Assembly: GCA_964036045.1 (NCBI GenBank)
Contig: OZ038385.1
Span: forward strand, 57,569,919 to 57,633,918
DNA: 64,000 nt
DNA from: Eutreptiella sp. 'Long Island Sound 2002'
Lineage: Eukaryota; Euglenozoa; Euglenophyceae; Eutreptiales; Eutreptiaceae
Direction of reading: 5' to 3'
The position numbers and the translations under genes were made by a program. This document shows positions 13,075 to 23,724 of this stretch, one piece after another. Position 1 is the stretch's first letter. Every line of letters begins with the position of its first letter. Below the pieces are notes generated by a model. The model was given only the letters and a program-made list of their open reading frames with translations, had not been told where the DNA came from and made no database searches.

Positions 13075-13707
13075 ATGGACGGGGTTGAGCAGCCCAATCA
13101 GAACCAACAAGAGTCAGCCGAGGAGCGGCTGGCGGCACAAGCCAAAGAAATTCAAGAACTCAGAGAGCAACTCGCCCGAGTGGCAGTGAAGGAGGGGCCC
13201 CGCCTGCCCCCACTGAACGTGCCAGAAGTAAACCGAGCCCTCGAGAAGCCCCAGTTGGCACAGTGGATGAGACTCATGCTGTCCAACATCAAGGCGTACG
13301 TACGCCTTAGAGCTGGTGAGGTGGGGGAGATCCCCCGACCAAGTGAGTTTGGCGGCCAGGCGACGGAGGCCGCAGTCGACCCAGGAGAGCAGCTGGCGTG
13401 GAGGGTCTGGGACTGCGTGTCCCAGTCCCAGGCGGCGTATGCCCGCAGGTATGCCGGGACGCACGGGAAATCCAGCTCCGAGTCCAACCAGTACACCACG
13501 CTGGAGGAGGCATGGAAGGAGCAAGGGTCGGCGTTCACGTGGCGGAGCGTGAAATTCAGGGAGGTGGGAGGAGTACTGCAATGGAAGTCGAGGCAGGGCG
13601 AGTGGATCCTTGTGGACTCGCCGCCGAGCGGAGGGTGCCAGAGGTGCGCGCAGCGGGGCTCCCCCGACGAACGCCACTGGCACTTTAGATGCCCACACTT
13701 GTCCTGA
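13075..13707 (+). CDS. Gag-like protein of the YR retrotransposon
   Basis: A 210-residue ORF starting about 80 bp inside the element. Residues about 14-38 (EERLAAQAKEIQELREQL) look like a short coiled coil. The middle is a helical, Trp/Tyr-rich region. Near the C-terminus is CQRC followed by HWHFRCPH, a Cys/His cluster that could bind zinc and nucleic acid as retroelement Gag proteins do. No closer family match is claimed; the assignment rests on position, size and the zinc-like cluster. It ends with TGA just before the recombinase frame, which continues in the same phase, so a readthrough Gag-recombinase fusion is possible. Confidence 0.65.
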   Translation: MDGVEQPNQNQQESAEERLAAQAKEIQELREQLARVAVKEGPRLPPLNVPEVNRALEKPQLAQWMRLMLSNIKAYVRLRAGEVGEIPRPSEFGGQATEAAVDPGEQLAWRVWDCVSQSQAAYARRYAGTHGKSSSESNQYTTLEEAWKEQGSAFTWRSVKFREVGGVLQWKSRQGEWILVDSPPSGGCQRCAQRGSPDERHWHFRCPHLS

Positions 13708-15246
13708 CAGGACCGGCTGGAGCCCGGACCGGCCGCCCCGGGCTCCGGCGTTGTGGACACGGCGGCAGAGCTGCGGGCGCTCGCCCGCTAGTGGGAGACA
13801 GCAGCCCGGTCAGACGACTCCTGCTCACCGGAGGAAAGCGCCATGCAGTCCTGGAGGCCGAGAACCCGCTCGCAGTACGCGTCCCGACTCCGGGCCTTGG
13901 CGGCTTACGCGGACCGCACGGGCCCGCCTGATACAGCCGCGGCACTGGCGGGCCTCCTGGCAGAGCGGGCGCAAACCGGCGCTACAGCGTCGGCCCTGCG
14001 GGGTATTACCTCCGCGGTCCGGGCCGTGGAGGACCTCCAGTGGCTGCCCCCAACAGTCACCACCTTGCACAAAAGGATTGCGGCGGGAGCCGCATCCTCG
14101 GGCTCTCAGCCCTATCTATCCCCAGCAGGCTTGGTCTAGCTGGTCGAAAAGGCCAGAGACTCCAGACACGGAGCGGTGTTCAGCGCATTGGCCATCATCA
14201 GTTGGGTATGCTACCTACGGGTGGGCGAAGCAGCTGGCATCAAGGTTACTGACCTGGCTATGCCAGGCTATGTCTAGTTCTGGAACTCCAAGATAGCGGA
14301 GGAGGGGTACACCACCCGCCCCCTGTACAGGTATGCGGACGGCGTCCGGGCGTGGCTTCATGGCCACATGGTTTCGCTGGGCCGATCCTCAGACATGCTC
14401 GTCTGGCAGTCAGGGGAAGCGGGGTTGGAGGCAGGCATGGCCGAAACCCTGGCGAGCACCGCCCACTCCCGAGCCAGGTGGCACGCCCTGCGCAGGGGAG
14501 GAGCCGCAGCGACTTGGGCCCGTAAACCAGACCTCGCCTACTACAAATGGTGGGGCAGATTGCAGAGCACGGCCGTGGCGATGCAATACGGCACCAAATG
14601 GTCAGACCCGGGAGTCGTTGCCCCTACGGTGCTGCCCGCATGGTCCCGTGACCAGGGGCCTTTGCCGACTCCGGAACGCGTGGGCGTCTTGGCCCTGTGG
14701 GGATCCCCGATGTTCCCCAGTATCGCGAGCGCCCTCAACACCCCGACCAAGCGCAAGCCGAGACTTCCGCGAGGTCAGGAGCTGGAATCCACTGCGAGCG
14801 GCACGCTTGGGGGAGGAGGCGATGGAGACCAAACCGCGACCGATCTGGAGGAATCCCCAGGGGACGGCTCTGCTGAGATGGGCCCGGGGCCTGACACAGC
14901 TCCTACCCTCCCTCCACTTCCGCCTTTGGCCTCTGCCATTGAGCGCGGCGCCGTGTCTCGGGAAGATGCAGGTCAGCTGTGCACGGTGGCGGGGCCTTTG
15001 GTTGCCGTGGGGGGGGGGGGGCGTGCGGGCCGGGGACGGCAGCCGGGCCCATCAATGTCGATTCGGACGTGGACACCGACGACAACAGCGAGGATTCCGG
15101 AAGCGAGCCCTCTGGCGAATTCGCAGTCGGCAGCGCCAGGGGCTCCCCCGGGCGTCGACAGGCCGGAGTTGCCAAGTTCGTTGGGCGGGAGCGTAAGCCG
15201 TGGTCCTCCAGGGCAGCCGTTGGCTCTGTCAGAGGAGGACCCGTAG
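13708..15246 (+). pseudogene. Tyrosine recombinase of the YR retrotransposon, with three in-frame TAGs
   Basis: One continuous frame carries a SAM-like N-terminal DNA-binding region (ATG 13843, RSQYASRLRALAAYA onward) and a catalytic domain. The catalytic tetrad is visible: Arg in YLRVGEAAG (14218-14220), His and Arg in HALRRGG (14482-14493), Trp in KWWGRLQ (14548-14553), and the nucleophile Tyr in AVAMQYG (14587-14589). Such enzymes integrate a circular DNA intermediate by strand exchange. The frame is broken by TAG at 13789, 14137 and 14275, each replaceable by CAG with one C-to-T change. If translation starts at 13843, only the latter two matter. A Pro/Ser-rich tail follows the catalytic core. 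Likely a decayed gene; suppression or recoding of TAG is an alternative. Confidence 0.85.
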
Positions 15247-15542
15247 CGGGCTCGAAAGCTGGAGTGGTGGGCCATGTCCACCGCACATACACGGGGCCGC
15301 GTCGCGCTAAGGTGGTCCTGGGTGGTACGCAGGCCGTGCGATCCCGAGCCCCCGCACGCCGTCAAGCTGGGAGACCTCGTTTGGCCCAGCAGATCGGAAC
15401 GCCGAAGCCCAAGCGCATCAAGCTCGGGCAGGGCGGGCATGTCCGGACGCCGGAGGCGCAAGGCCCGGTGGAGGGTGCCTTCATGGCTGCAGCTGAGCGT
15501 CTCAAGGCCAAGGCTTGGGGGCGGGCGGGCCCAGTGGCGTCG
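15022..15542 (+). CDS. Acidic/basic linker region upstream of the reverse transcriptase
   Basis: In the frame reached after the G13 run at 15009-15021, the translation has an acidic Ser/Asp segment (DSDVDTDDNSEDSGSEPSGE) followed by a basic Arg/Lys-rich stretch with KPKRIK, which resembles a nuclear localisation signal. It is open until the C15 run at 15543-15557, after which the RT is in another frame. It probably belongs to the polyprotein that joins recombinase and RT, or to the RT N-terminus. No domain is recognised. Confidence 0.45.
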
Positions 15543-15557
15543 CCCCCCCCCCCCCCC

Positions 15558-17508
15558 TTTGTAAGGGTCCCGACAGGGGTGGGAGGGTGCAGGAACAACC
15601 CCCCCTCTTCCTGGAGTTCATGCAGGCACTCACCCCCCATTTTCACTGGATAGCCGAGCGGGAACGTTGTGGCTTGTGGATGGTTGCGAAGAGGGTGGAT
15701 TTGTGGTTGAATAGAGTATTCGATACAGCCGAGGATTTCCGCTTGCAGGGGGCTTTACCCGCTCTCCTGGGCGCCTTGCGCAAGCTCCACCCGGACGCCT
15801 GGGAGGCATGCCTCCATATCAACACCTCCCCCATTCCGCGGTTCATGGGGGGGGTCGAGGATGCCATTTTGGACCGGGGATTGGGGCCGATAGGCTCCCA
15901 CCAGCTCCCTGACGATCTGTGGGACGCTGTCGTACCGCCCTTCTACCGCGGAGGGCTCCAGGATTTTGACGTCGAGCGGGAGTGGCAGGGCGGGGATAGG
16001 GTGGTCCGAGGGGCAACCAGATGGGTGTCGCAGCAGGTCCAGAGGATAGTGCAGGCGTTGAGGGGGGCGGGGGTCTACGAGGAGACGGCTTACCCCCCCC
16101 CCCCCACGTGTTACCCCTTCGTCATCCCCAAATCCTCCGAGAAGGTATCCTTGATCTTGAGTTGCGTCAAGATCAACAAGACTGACGGGGGCAACCCCCC
16201 CACTTTTAGATTGGATTCCTGGGAGGATTTGGCTAGGTCCTTGTCGGCATTCCCGCCTGATGTGGACCTCTACGGCCTCCACATTGACCTCAAAAATGCG
16301 TTCTGGAGCTTTTGCTTGCCCCAGGATGCGCGCCAGGTTTTTCGCTTCCGGCCCGCCCCCGGGGCTCCGCCTATGGCGCTGTCGCGCCTGCCATTTGGCT
16401 GGAAATACAGCCCCTATCTGTGCCAAACGAGTTTGGCTCGCATTCTCCAGGGGGTACTGCCCCCCGAGATCTTGTGCACTACCTCGATGACTTTTTGCTC
16501 GTCTTCACTGATAGGGAGGTGCTCAGGGAGGCGGGGCGAGTGGCAGTGCTTGCCCTGATCGAGGCTAGGTTCCTCATAAGTCCTAAGAGTCTCCTGGACC
16601 CGGTGCCTGTGGCGTCCTTCCTGGGGAAAGAGCTCGACTTGCAGGCTAGGCAGATCAGGAGCCATGAACAAGCACTGCTCCAGTTGTGGGCGGGATGGCT
16701 GAGGCTGGCGGTTGGCGCAGTCAACGACCGGCACCTCCAAAGCTTCCTGGGTTTGCTGAATTGGCATGTGCGTCCGAGGGGATTGGGTTGCCCTTTCGCG
16801 GCGGGCGCCTACTGCTGGTTGCGCTGGGGTAGGACGGTGGGGGGGGTCAAACAGCCGGCCCAGGGCTTCCCCCTGAAAATGCTGGGCAGCCTGGCAACAT
16901 TGGTGGCGGTGGCGGCCGAGCCCTGGCAGGCGCCGGGCGGGGAGGCCTGGCGGCAATTGAGGGCCCTCCAGTTTGGCACTGAGGACAGGCTTTCGCGATC
17001 CTCTCTGTGGTGCGGGGGCGTCGTCATCTGTGTCGATGGAGCGCGCGATGCGGGGTGCTGGAGGGTGGGGGCGCTCGTGCCGGGAGTGGGTGTGCGTACG
17101 CATGTGACACCTCCTGCCCGCTTTGCCAGCCAGCAAACCACGGAACTGAGGGGAGTGGCGTGGGCTGTCAGGTTTGCAGTCAGGACAGGACACCGATCTG
17201 TTACGGTCTGTAGCGACAGTGAGGCGGCCATTGCTCAGGTCCTCAGACTGCGCGCGACTAGCCACCTGACCCACCACCAAACGGTCCTTCGGTCGTTGGC
17301 TAGGGTCCTCTGGGTATCAGGGATCGTGCTCCGCCTCGTGTGGGTGCCCTCGGTGCTTCAGCCGGGAGACCCTATGTCCAGGGTGATGTCAGTGTTCGGA
17401 GGCTCACAGGCCAGAGCGGAAGTCGAGGCTTGGTGCACGTGGGATGCATTGCTGGAAAATGTGGGCGAGGCTCGGGTTAGGGGGGTGGTGTGTCTCCGGG
17501 GATGCTAG
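15558..17508 (+). pseudogene. Reverse transcriptase-RNase H of the YR retrotransposon, frame-shifted
   Basis: The RT fingers and palm are in one frame: FVIPKSSEKV, HIDLKNAFWSF with the first catalytic Asp at 16286, and RLPFGWKYSP. The YLDDFLL active-site motif (Asp codons at 16486 and 16489) is in another frame. The switch lies in or near the C6 run at 16460-16465, so one indel separates the two halves of the palm. The RNase H follows with its acidic residues in place: VDGA (17035), TELRG (17143), SDSEAA (17215) and PGDPMSR (17368). The PGDPMSR form of the last motif is typical of DIRS/PAT-type RNase H. The enzyme would copy element RNA to DNA and remove the RNA strand. The ORF ends with TAG at 17506-17508. 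Confidence 0.88.
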
Positions 17509-17816
17509 CCCCCCCCCCCCCCCCAGCAGACCAGCGGCGGCAGTGTATGCGCCCTCCATGTAGCAATTTTTTTTTGCTATCCGCACCTATGACCAAGCGT
17601 CCGGGCTCGCGTGGGGCCCACAAGAGACGGGGTTCCCGTGGCGCCCGCCGGAAGGGTCGCCATGGCGGACAACGGCACCAGCGTTCCGCAGACGCCCAGC
17701 AGCGCCGGGCGGCGAAGTGGAGCAGCGTGCTCTGCACCCGCCTTCGCGGCAGGTTGGCGCGCTTGCCCATCCGCCGGGTGCTGCTCGGCAATGGGGTGCG
17801 CCTGTGCCCCCAGTGC

Positions 17817-17840
17817 CCCCTCCCTGACGACAGGGAGGGG
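17817..17840 (+). other. Perfect 10-bp hairpin at the 3' end of the YR element
   Basis: The stem cccctccctg pairs exactly with cagggagggg across an acga loop and is followed by ttttt. It lies 15 bp before the right 38-bp flank. It looks like an RNA structural element, perhaps for 3'-end formation or template recognition. The function is inferred. Confidence 0.6.
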
Positions 17841-17855
17841 TTTTTGGAACGGGCG

Positions 17856-17893
17856 GTGTACCGCCAGTGTTGCACAAGATTGCAGGCAAACCA
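17856..17893. repeat. Right 38-bp flank of the YR element
   Basis: Identical to 12960-12997. The satellite monomer resumes in phase directly after it. Confidence 0.85.
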
Positions 17894-19737
17894 TGGAGGC
17901 TCGGCATGAGTGGAATTGAGGGTTGTTTTGTAGGTGATTTGCCATGACACGTTGGGAGTTTTTTTTTTTTGTTTTGTGCAGAGTCCAAATGTTCAAAATC
18001 ATGCTACATTGTGCATGTGCTGATCATGAGGTTGATGCATAGCTGTTGGATGTCGTTCTGTGAGTGCATGCAAGCTCCCCAGTGCCATATGGACATTTTA
18101 CTATTGGCGTCAGAGTAGATGACATTGCAGGCCAACTCAGGCAGCATAGGATGAGAGCTCATGTTTGATGGTTGGTAGATGATTTGCTGTTGTGATGGAG
18201 GTTTTGTGATTAATCACATGCCAAATGTCTAGGATGTGCTTGTTTGTGTTAGTGCTTTGATTTGCACTCTGCAACTCACAGCAGCTAGTCCCCAATATAC
18301 TAGCAATGTTGGTTGGGCCACTGGCCAGCACAGGCCAAGTAGGATTGGTGGCACTGCTGGTGGTTTGGTGGCCTACGACTGCTCTCAATGCAATCTTATT
18401 CAACAGTGGTGACATATTGTGCAGATGGCAAGGTCACTGTACCATAAAGCTGAAGCACTCATACACCACACAAAGTAGATTCCCTCTAAGCATTCTAGCC
18501 ACTTTGTGTGCGGCAGATCAATTAGTAGGATTTTGCTTTTTGACATGAGTGCCTGAGCTTCACAGCACATATAAGCCATGTATCACCAGTTTTGTGCAAG
18601 AGTATTGTACCAGTATTGTACCACAGCACTGAACATTTGCAGGGTTATCATGAACAGTCAAGATTGGCCTCTATGATGGTTATGTAGGTCAGATTACAGC
18701 CTCATCCATCGATTGCCTATTACTCTTGTCAATCAAAGCATCATGTTTGCATTGCAAATCGCGTGTATGTGATGATGCAAGTGCCTCCGGTTCACGGTAT
18801 CTGACCCGCGCAATATGGACAGTGTACCGCCAGTGTTGCACAAGATTGCAGGCAAACCCTGGAGGCTGGGCATTAGTGGCTTTGAGGGTTGTTTTGTAGG
18901 TGATTTGCCATGACACGTTGGGAGTTTTTTTTTTGTTTTGTGCAGAGTCCAAATGTTCAAAATTATGCTACATTGTGCATGTGCTGATCATGAGGTTGAT
19001 GCATAGCTGTTGGATGTTGTTCTGTGAGTGCATGCAAGCTCCCCAGTGCCATATGGACATTGTACTATTGGCATCAGAGTAGATGACATTGCAGGCCAAC
19101 TCAGGCAGCATAGGATGAGAGCTCATGGTTGATGGTTGGTAGATGATTTGCTGTTGTGATGGAGGTTTTGTGATTAATTACATGCCAAATGTCTAGGATG
19201 TGCTTGTTTGTGTTAGTGCTTTGATTTGCACTCTGCAACTCACAGCAGCTAGTCCCCAATATACTAGCAATGTTGGTTGGGCCACTGGCCAGCACAGGCC
19301 AAGTAGGATTGGTGGCACTGCTGGTGGTTTGGTGGCCTACCACTGCTCTCAATGCAATCTTATTCAACAGTGGTGACACATTGTGCAGATGGCAAGGTCA
19401 CTGTACCATAAAGCTGAAGCACTCATACACGACACAAAGTAGATTCCCTGTAAGCATTCTAGCCACTTTGTGTGCGGCAGATCAATTAGTAGGATTTTGC
19501 TTTTTGACATTAGTGCCTGAGCTTCACAGCACATATAAGCCATGTATCACCAGTTTTGTGCAAGAGTATTGTACCGGTATTGTACCACAACACTGAACAT
19601 TTGCAGGGTTATCATGAACAGTGAAGATTGGCCTGTATGATGGTTATGTAGGTCAGATTACAGCCTCATCCATCGATTGCCTATTACTCTTGTCAATCAA
19701 AGCATCACGTTTGCATTGCAAATTGCGTGTATGTGTA

Positions 19738-20049
19738 GATGCAAGTGCCTCCGGTTCACGGTATCTGACCCTTGCAATATGGACAGTGTACCGCCAGTGA
19801 TGCACAAGATTGCAGGCAAACCATGAAGACTCGTCATGATGATTTGTCCGCATTTGGGCGCCATGTCCGCACTGCACACCAAGTTTCTGTGATGATGCAA
19901 GTGCCTCCGGTTCACGGTATCTGACCCCCGCAATATAGACAGTGTACCGCCAGTGTTGCACAAGATTGCAGGCAAACCATGAAGACTCGTCATGATGATT
20001 TGTCCGCATTTGGGCGCCATGTCCGCACTGCACACCAAGTTTCTGTGAT
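19738..20049. repeat. 156-bp subrepeat block, two extra units
   Basis: The string gatgcaag occurs at 19738, 19894 and 20050. The units carry the catgtccgcactgc variant that typifies the right half of the array. Confidence 0.93.
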
Positions 20050-21014
20050 GATGCAAGTGCCTCCGGTTCACGGTATCTGACCCCCGCAATATGGACAGTG
20101 TACCGCCAGTGTTGCACAAGATTGCAGGCAAACCATGGAGGCTCGGCATGAGTGGCTTTGAGGGTTGTTTTGTAGGTGATTTGCCATGACACGTTGGGAG
20201 TTTTTTTTTTTGTTTTGTGCAGAGTCCAAATGTTCAAAATTATGCTACATTGTGCATGTGCTGATCATGAGGTTGATGCATAGCTGTTGGATGTTGTTCT
20301 GTGAGTGCATGCAAGCTCCCCAGTGCCATATGGACATTGTACTATTGGCGTCAGAGTAGATGACATTGCAGGCCAACTCAGGCAGCATAGGATGAGAGCT
20401 CATGGTTGATGGTTGGTAGATGATTTGCTGTTGTGATGGAGGTTTTGTGATTAATCACATGCCAAATGTCTAGGATGTGCTTGTTTGTGTTAGTGCTTTG
20501 ATTTGCACTCTGCAACTCACAGCAGCTAGTCCCCAATATACTAGCAATGTTGGTTGGGCCACTGGCCAGCACAGGCCAAGTAGGATTGGTGGCACTGCTG
20601 GTGGTTTGGTGGCCTACCACTGCTCTCAATGCAATCTTATTCAACAGTGGTGACACATTGTGCAGATGGCAAGGTCACTGTACCATAAAGCTGAAGCACT
20701 CATACACGACACAAAGTTGATTCCCTGTAAGCATTCTAGCCACTTTGTGTGCGGCAGATCAATTAGTAGGATTTTGCTTTTTGACATTAGTGCCTGAGCT
20801 TCACAGCACATATAAGCCATGTATCACCAGTTTTGTGCAAGAGTATTGTACCAGCATTGTACCACGGCACTGAACATTTGCAAGGTTATCATGAACAGTG
20901 AAGATTGGCCTGTATGATGGTTATGTAGGTCAGATTACAGCCTCATCCATCGATTGCCTATTACTCTTGTCAATCAAAGCATCATGTTTGCATTGCAAAT
21001 CACGTGTATGTGTA

Positions 21015-21326
21015 GATGCAAGTGCCTCCGGTTCACGGTATCTGACCCTTGCAATATGGACAGTGTACCGCCAGTGATGCACAAGATTGCAGGCAAACCA
21101 TGAAGACTCGTCATGATGATTTGTCCGCATTTGGGCGCCATGTCCGCACTGCACACCAAGTTTCTGTGATGATGCAAGTGCCTCCGGTTCACGGTATCTG
21201 ACCCCCGCAATATAGGCAGTGTACCGCCAGTGTTGCACAAGATTGCAGGCAAACCATGAAGGCTCGTCATGATGATTTGTCCGCATTTGGGCGCCATGTC
21301 CGCACTGCACACCAAGTTTCTGTGAT
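21015..21326. repeat. 156-bp subrepeat block, two extra units
   Basis: Same structure as 19738-20049 at offset 1,277. It has a private substitution turning gacagtg into ggcagtg in one unit. Confidence 0.93.
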
Positions 21327-22291
21327 GATGCAAGTGCCTCCGGTTCACGGTATCTGACCCCCGCAATATGGACAGTGTACCGCCAGTGTTGCACAAGATT
21401 GCAGGCAAACCATGGAGGCTCGGCATGAGTGGAATTGAGGGTTGTTTTGTAGGTGATTTGCCATGACACGTTGGGAGTTTTTTTTTTTGTTTTGTGCAGA
21501 GTCCAAATGTTCAAAATTATGCTACATTGTGCATGTGCTGATCATGAGGTTGATGCATAGCTGTTGGATGTTGTTCTGTGAGTGCATGCAAGCTCCCCAG
21601 TGCCATATGGACATTGTACTATTGGCGTCAGAGTAGATGACATTGCAGGCCAACTCAGGCAGCATAGGATGAGAGCTCATGGTTGATGGTTGGTAGATGA
21701 TTTGCTGTTGTGATGGAGGTTTTGTGATTAATCACATGCCAAATGTCTAGGATGTGCTTGTTTGTGTTAGTGCTTTGATTTGCACTCTGCAACTCACAGC
21801 AGCTAGTCCCCAATATACTAGCAATGTTGGTTGGGCCACTAGCCAGCACAGGCCAAGTAGGATTGGTGGCACTGCTGGTGGTTTGGTGGCCTACCACTGC
21901 TCTCAATGCAATCTTATTCAACAGTGGTGACACATTGTGCAGATGGCAAGGTCACTGTACCATAAAGCTGAAGCACTCATACACGACACAAAGTTGATTC
22001 CCTGTAAGCATTCTAGCCACTTTGTGTGCGGCAGATCAATTAGTAGGATTTTGCTTTTTGACATTAGTGCCTGAGCTTCACAGCACATATAAGCCATGTA
22101 TCACCAGTTTTGTGCAAGAGTATTGTACCGGTATTGTACCACAACACTGAACATTTGCAGGGTTATCATGAACAGTGAAGATTGGCCTGTATGATGGTTA
22201 TGTAGGTCAGATTACAGCCTCATCCATCGATTGCCTATTACTCTTGTCAATCAAAGCATCATGTTTGCATTGCAAATTGCGTGTATGTGTA

Positions 22292-22603
22292 GATGCAAGT
22301 GCCTCCGGTTCACGGTATCTGACCCTTGCAATATGGACAGTGTACCGCCAGTGATGCACAAGATTGCAGGCAAACCATGAAGACTCGTCATGATGATTTG
22401 TCCGCATTTGGGCGCCATGTCCGCACTGCACACCAAGTTTCTGTGATGATGCAAGTGCCTCCGGTTCACGGTATCTGACCCCCGCAATATAGACAGTGTA
22501 CCGCCAGTGTTGCACAAGATTGCAGGCAAACCATGAAGGCTCGTCATGATGATTTGTCCGCATTTGGGCGCCATGTCCGCACTGCACACCAAGTTTCTGT
22601 GAT
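22292..22603. repeat. 156-bp subrepeat block, two extra units
   Basis: Same structure as 21015-21326 at offset 1,277. Confidence 0.93.
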
Positions 22604-23568
22604 GATGCAAGTGCCTCCGGTTCACAGTATCTGACCCCCGCAATATGGACAGTGTACCGCCAGTGTTGCACAAGATTGCAGGCAAACCATGGAGGCTCGG
22701 CATGAGTGGAATTGAGGGTTGTTTTGTAGGTGATTTGCCATGACACGTTGGGAGTTTTTTTTTTTGTTTTGTGCAGAGTCCAAATGTTCAAAATTATGCT
22801 ACATTGTGCATGTGCTGATCATGAGGTTGATGCATAGCTGTTGGATGTTGTTCTGTGAGTGCATGCAAGCTCCCCAGTGCCATATGGACATTGTACTATT
22901 GGCGTCAGAGTAGATGACATTGCAGGCCAACTCAGGCAGCATAGGATGAGAGCTCATGGTTGATGGTTGGTAGATGATTTGCTGTTGTGATGGAGGTTTT
23001 GTGATTAATCACATGCCAAATGTCTAGGATGTGCTTGTTTGTGTTAGTGCTTTGATTTGCACTCTGCAACTCACAGCAGCTAGTCCCCAATATACTAGCA
23101 ATGTTGGTTGGGCCACTAGCCAGCACAGGCCAAGTAGGATTGGTGGCACTGCTGGTGGTTTGGTGGCCTACCACTGCTCTCAATGCAATCTTATTCAACA
23201 GTGGTGACACATTGTGCAGATGGCAAGGTCACTGTACCATAAAGCTGAAGCACTCATACACGACACAAAGTTGATTCCCTGTAAGCATTCTAGACACTTT
23301 GTGTGCGGCAGATCAATTAGTAGGATTTTGCTTTTTGACATGAGTGCCTGAGCTTCACAGCACATATAAGCCATGTATCACCAGTTTTGTGCAAGAGTAT
23401 TGTACCAGTATTGTACCACAGCACTGAACATTTGCAGGGTTACCATGAACAGTGAAGATTGGCCTGTATGATGGTTATGTAGGTCAGATTACAGCCTCAT
23501 CCATCGATTGCCTATTACTCTTGTCAATCAAAGCATCATGTTTGCATTGCAAATCACGTGTATGTGTA

Positions 23569-23724
23569 GATGCAAGTGCCTCCGGTTCACGGTATCTGAC
23601 CCTTGCAATATGGACAGTGTACCGCCAGTGATGCACAAGATTGCAGGCAAACCATGAAGACTCGTCATGATGATTTGTCCGCATTTGGGCGCCATGTCCG
23701 CACTGCACACCAAGTTTCTGTGAT
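23569..23724. repeat. 156-bp subrepeat block, one extra unit
   Basis: The string gatgcaag occurs at 23569 and 23725. This single-unit block makes the 1,120-bp monomer, an intermediate between base monomers and the 1,277-bp class. Confidence 0.92.

Larger units (their letters stand above)
12998..17855 (+). mobile_element. Tyrosine-recombinase retrotransposon (DIRS/PAT-like)
   Basis: A 4.86-kb GC-rich block breaks a satellite monomer. In order it holds a gag-like ORF, a tyrosine recombinase, an acidic/basic linker, a reverse transcriptase and an RNase H, all on the plus strand. This domain set defines YR retrotransposons, known from Chlamydomonas, Volvox and other eukaryotes. I see no methyltransferase domain. 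I found no clear inverted or split direct repeats inside the two ends. The 12998-13074 leader and the 17509-17855 tail are non-coding or unrecognised; the tail contains a C16 run and a strong hairpin, and an arginine-rich reading frame of doubtful meaning. Coding damage (three TAG codons and frame changes at C/G runs) suggests an inactive copy, unless some of the breaks are sequencing errors. Confidence 0.88.
19082..22912. repeat. Local amplification of three 1,277-bp monomers
   Basis: Three consecutive monomers (19082, 20359, 21636) have exactly the same length, 1,277 bp. They share variants not seen in the left part of the array, such as tgatgcacaag in the first unit, catgtccgc, and ccctgtaagc. 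The following 1,120-bp monomer (22913-24032) shares the same variants with one subrepeat fewer, which suggests unequal exchange. Confidence 0.9.

Noticed and set aside
13114-13760. Minus-strand ORFs of about 200 codons over the gag-like gene
   Set aside because: Shadow frames in GC-rich DNA. The plus-strand series gag, recombinase, RT and RNase H is coherent and has recognisable motifs.
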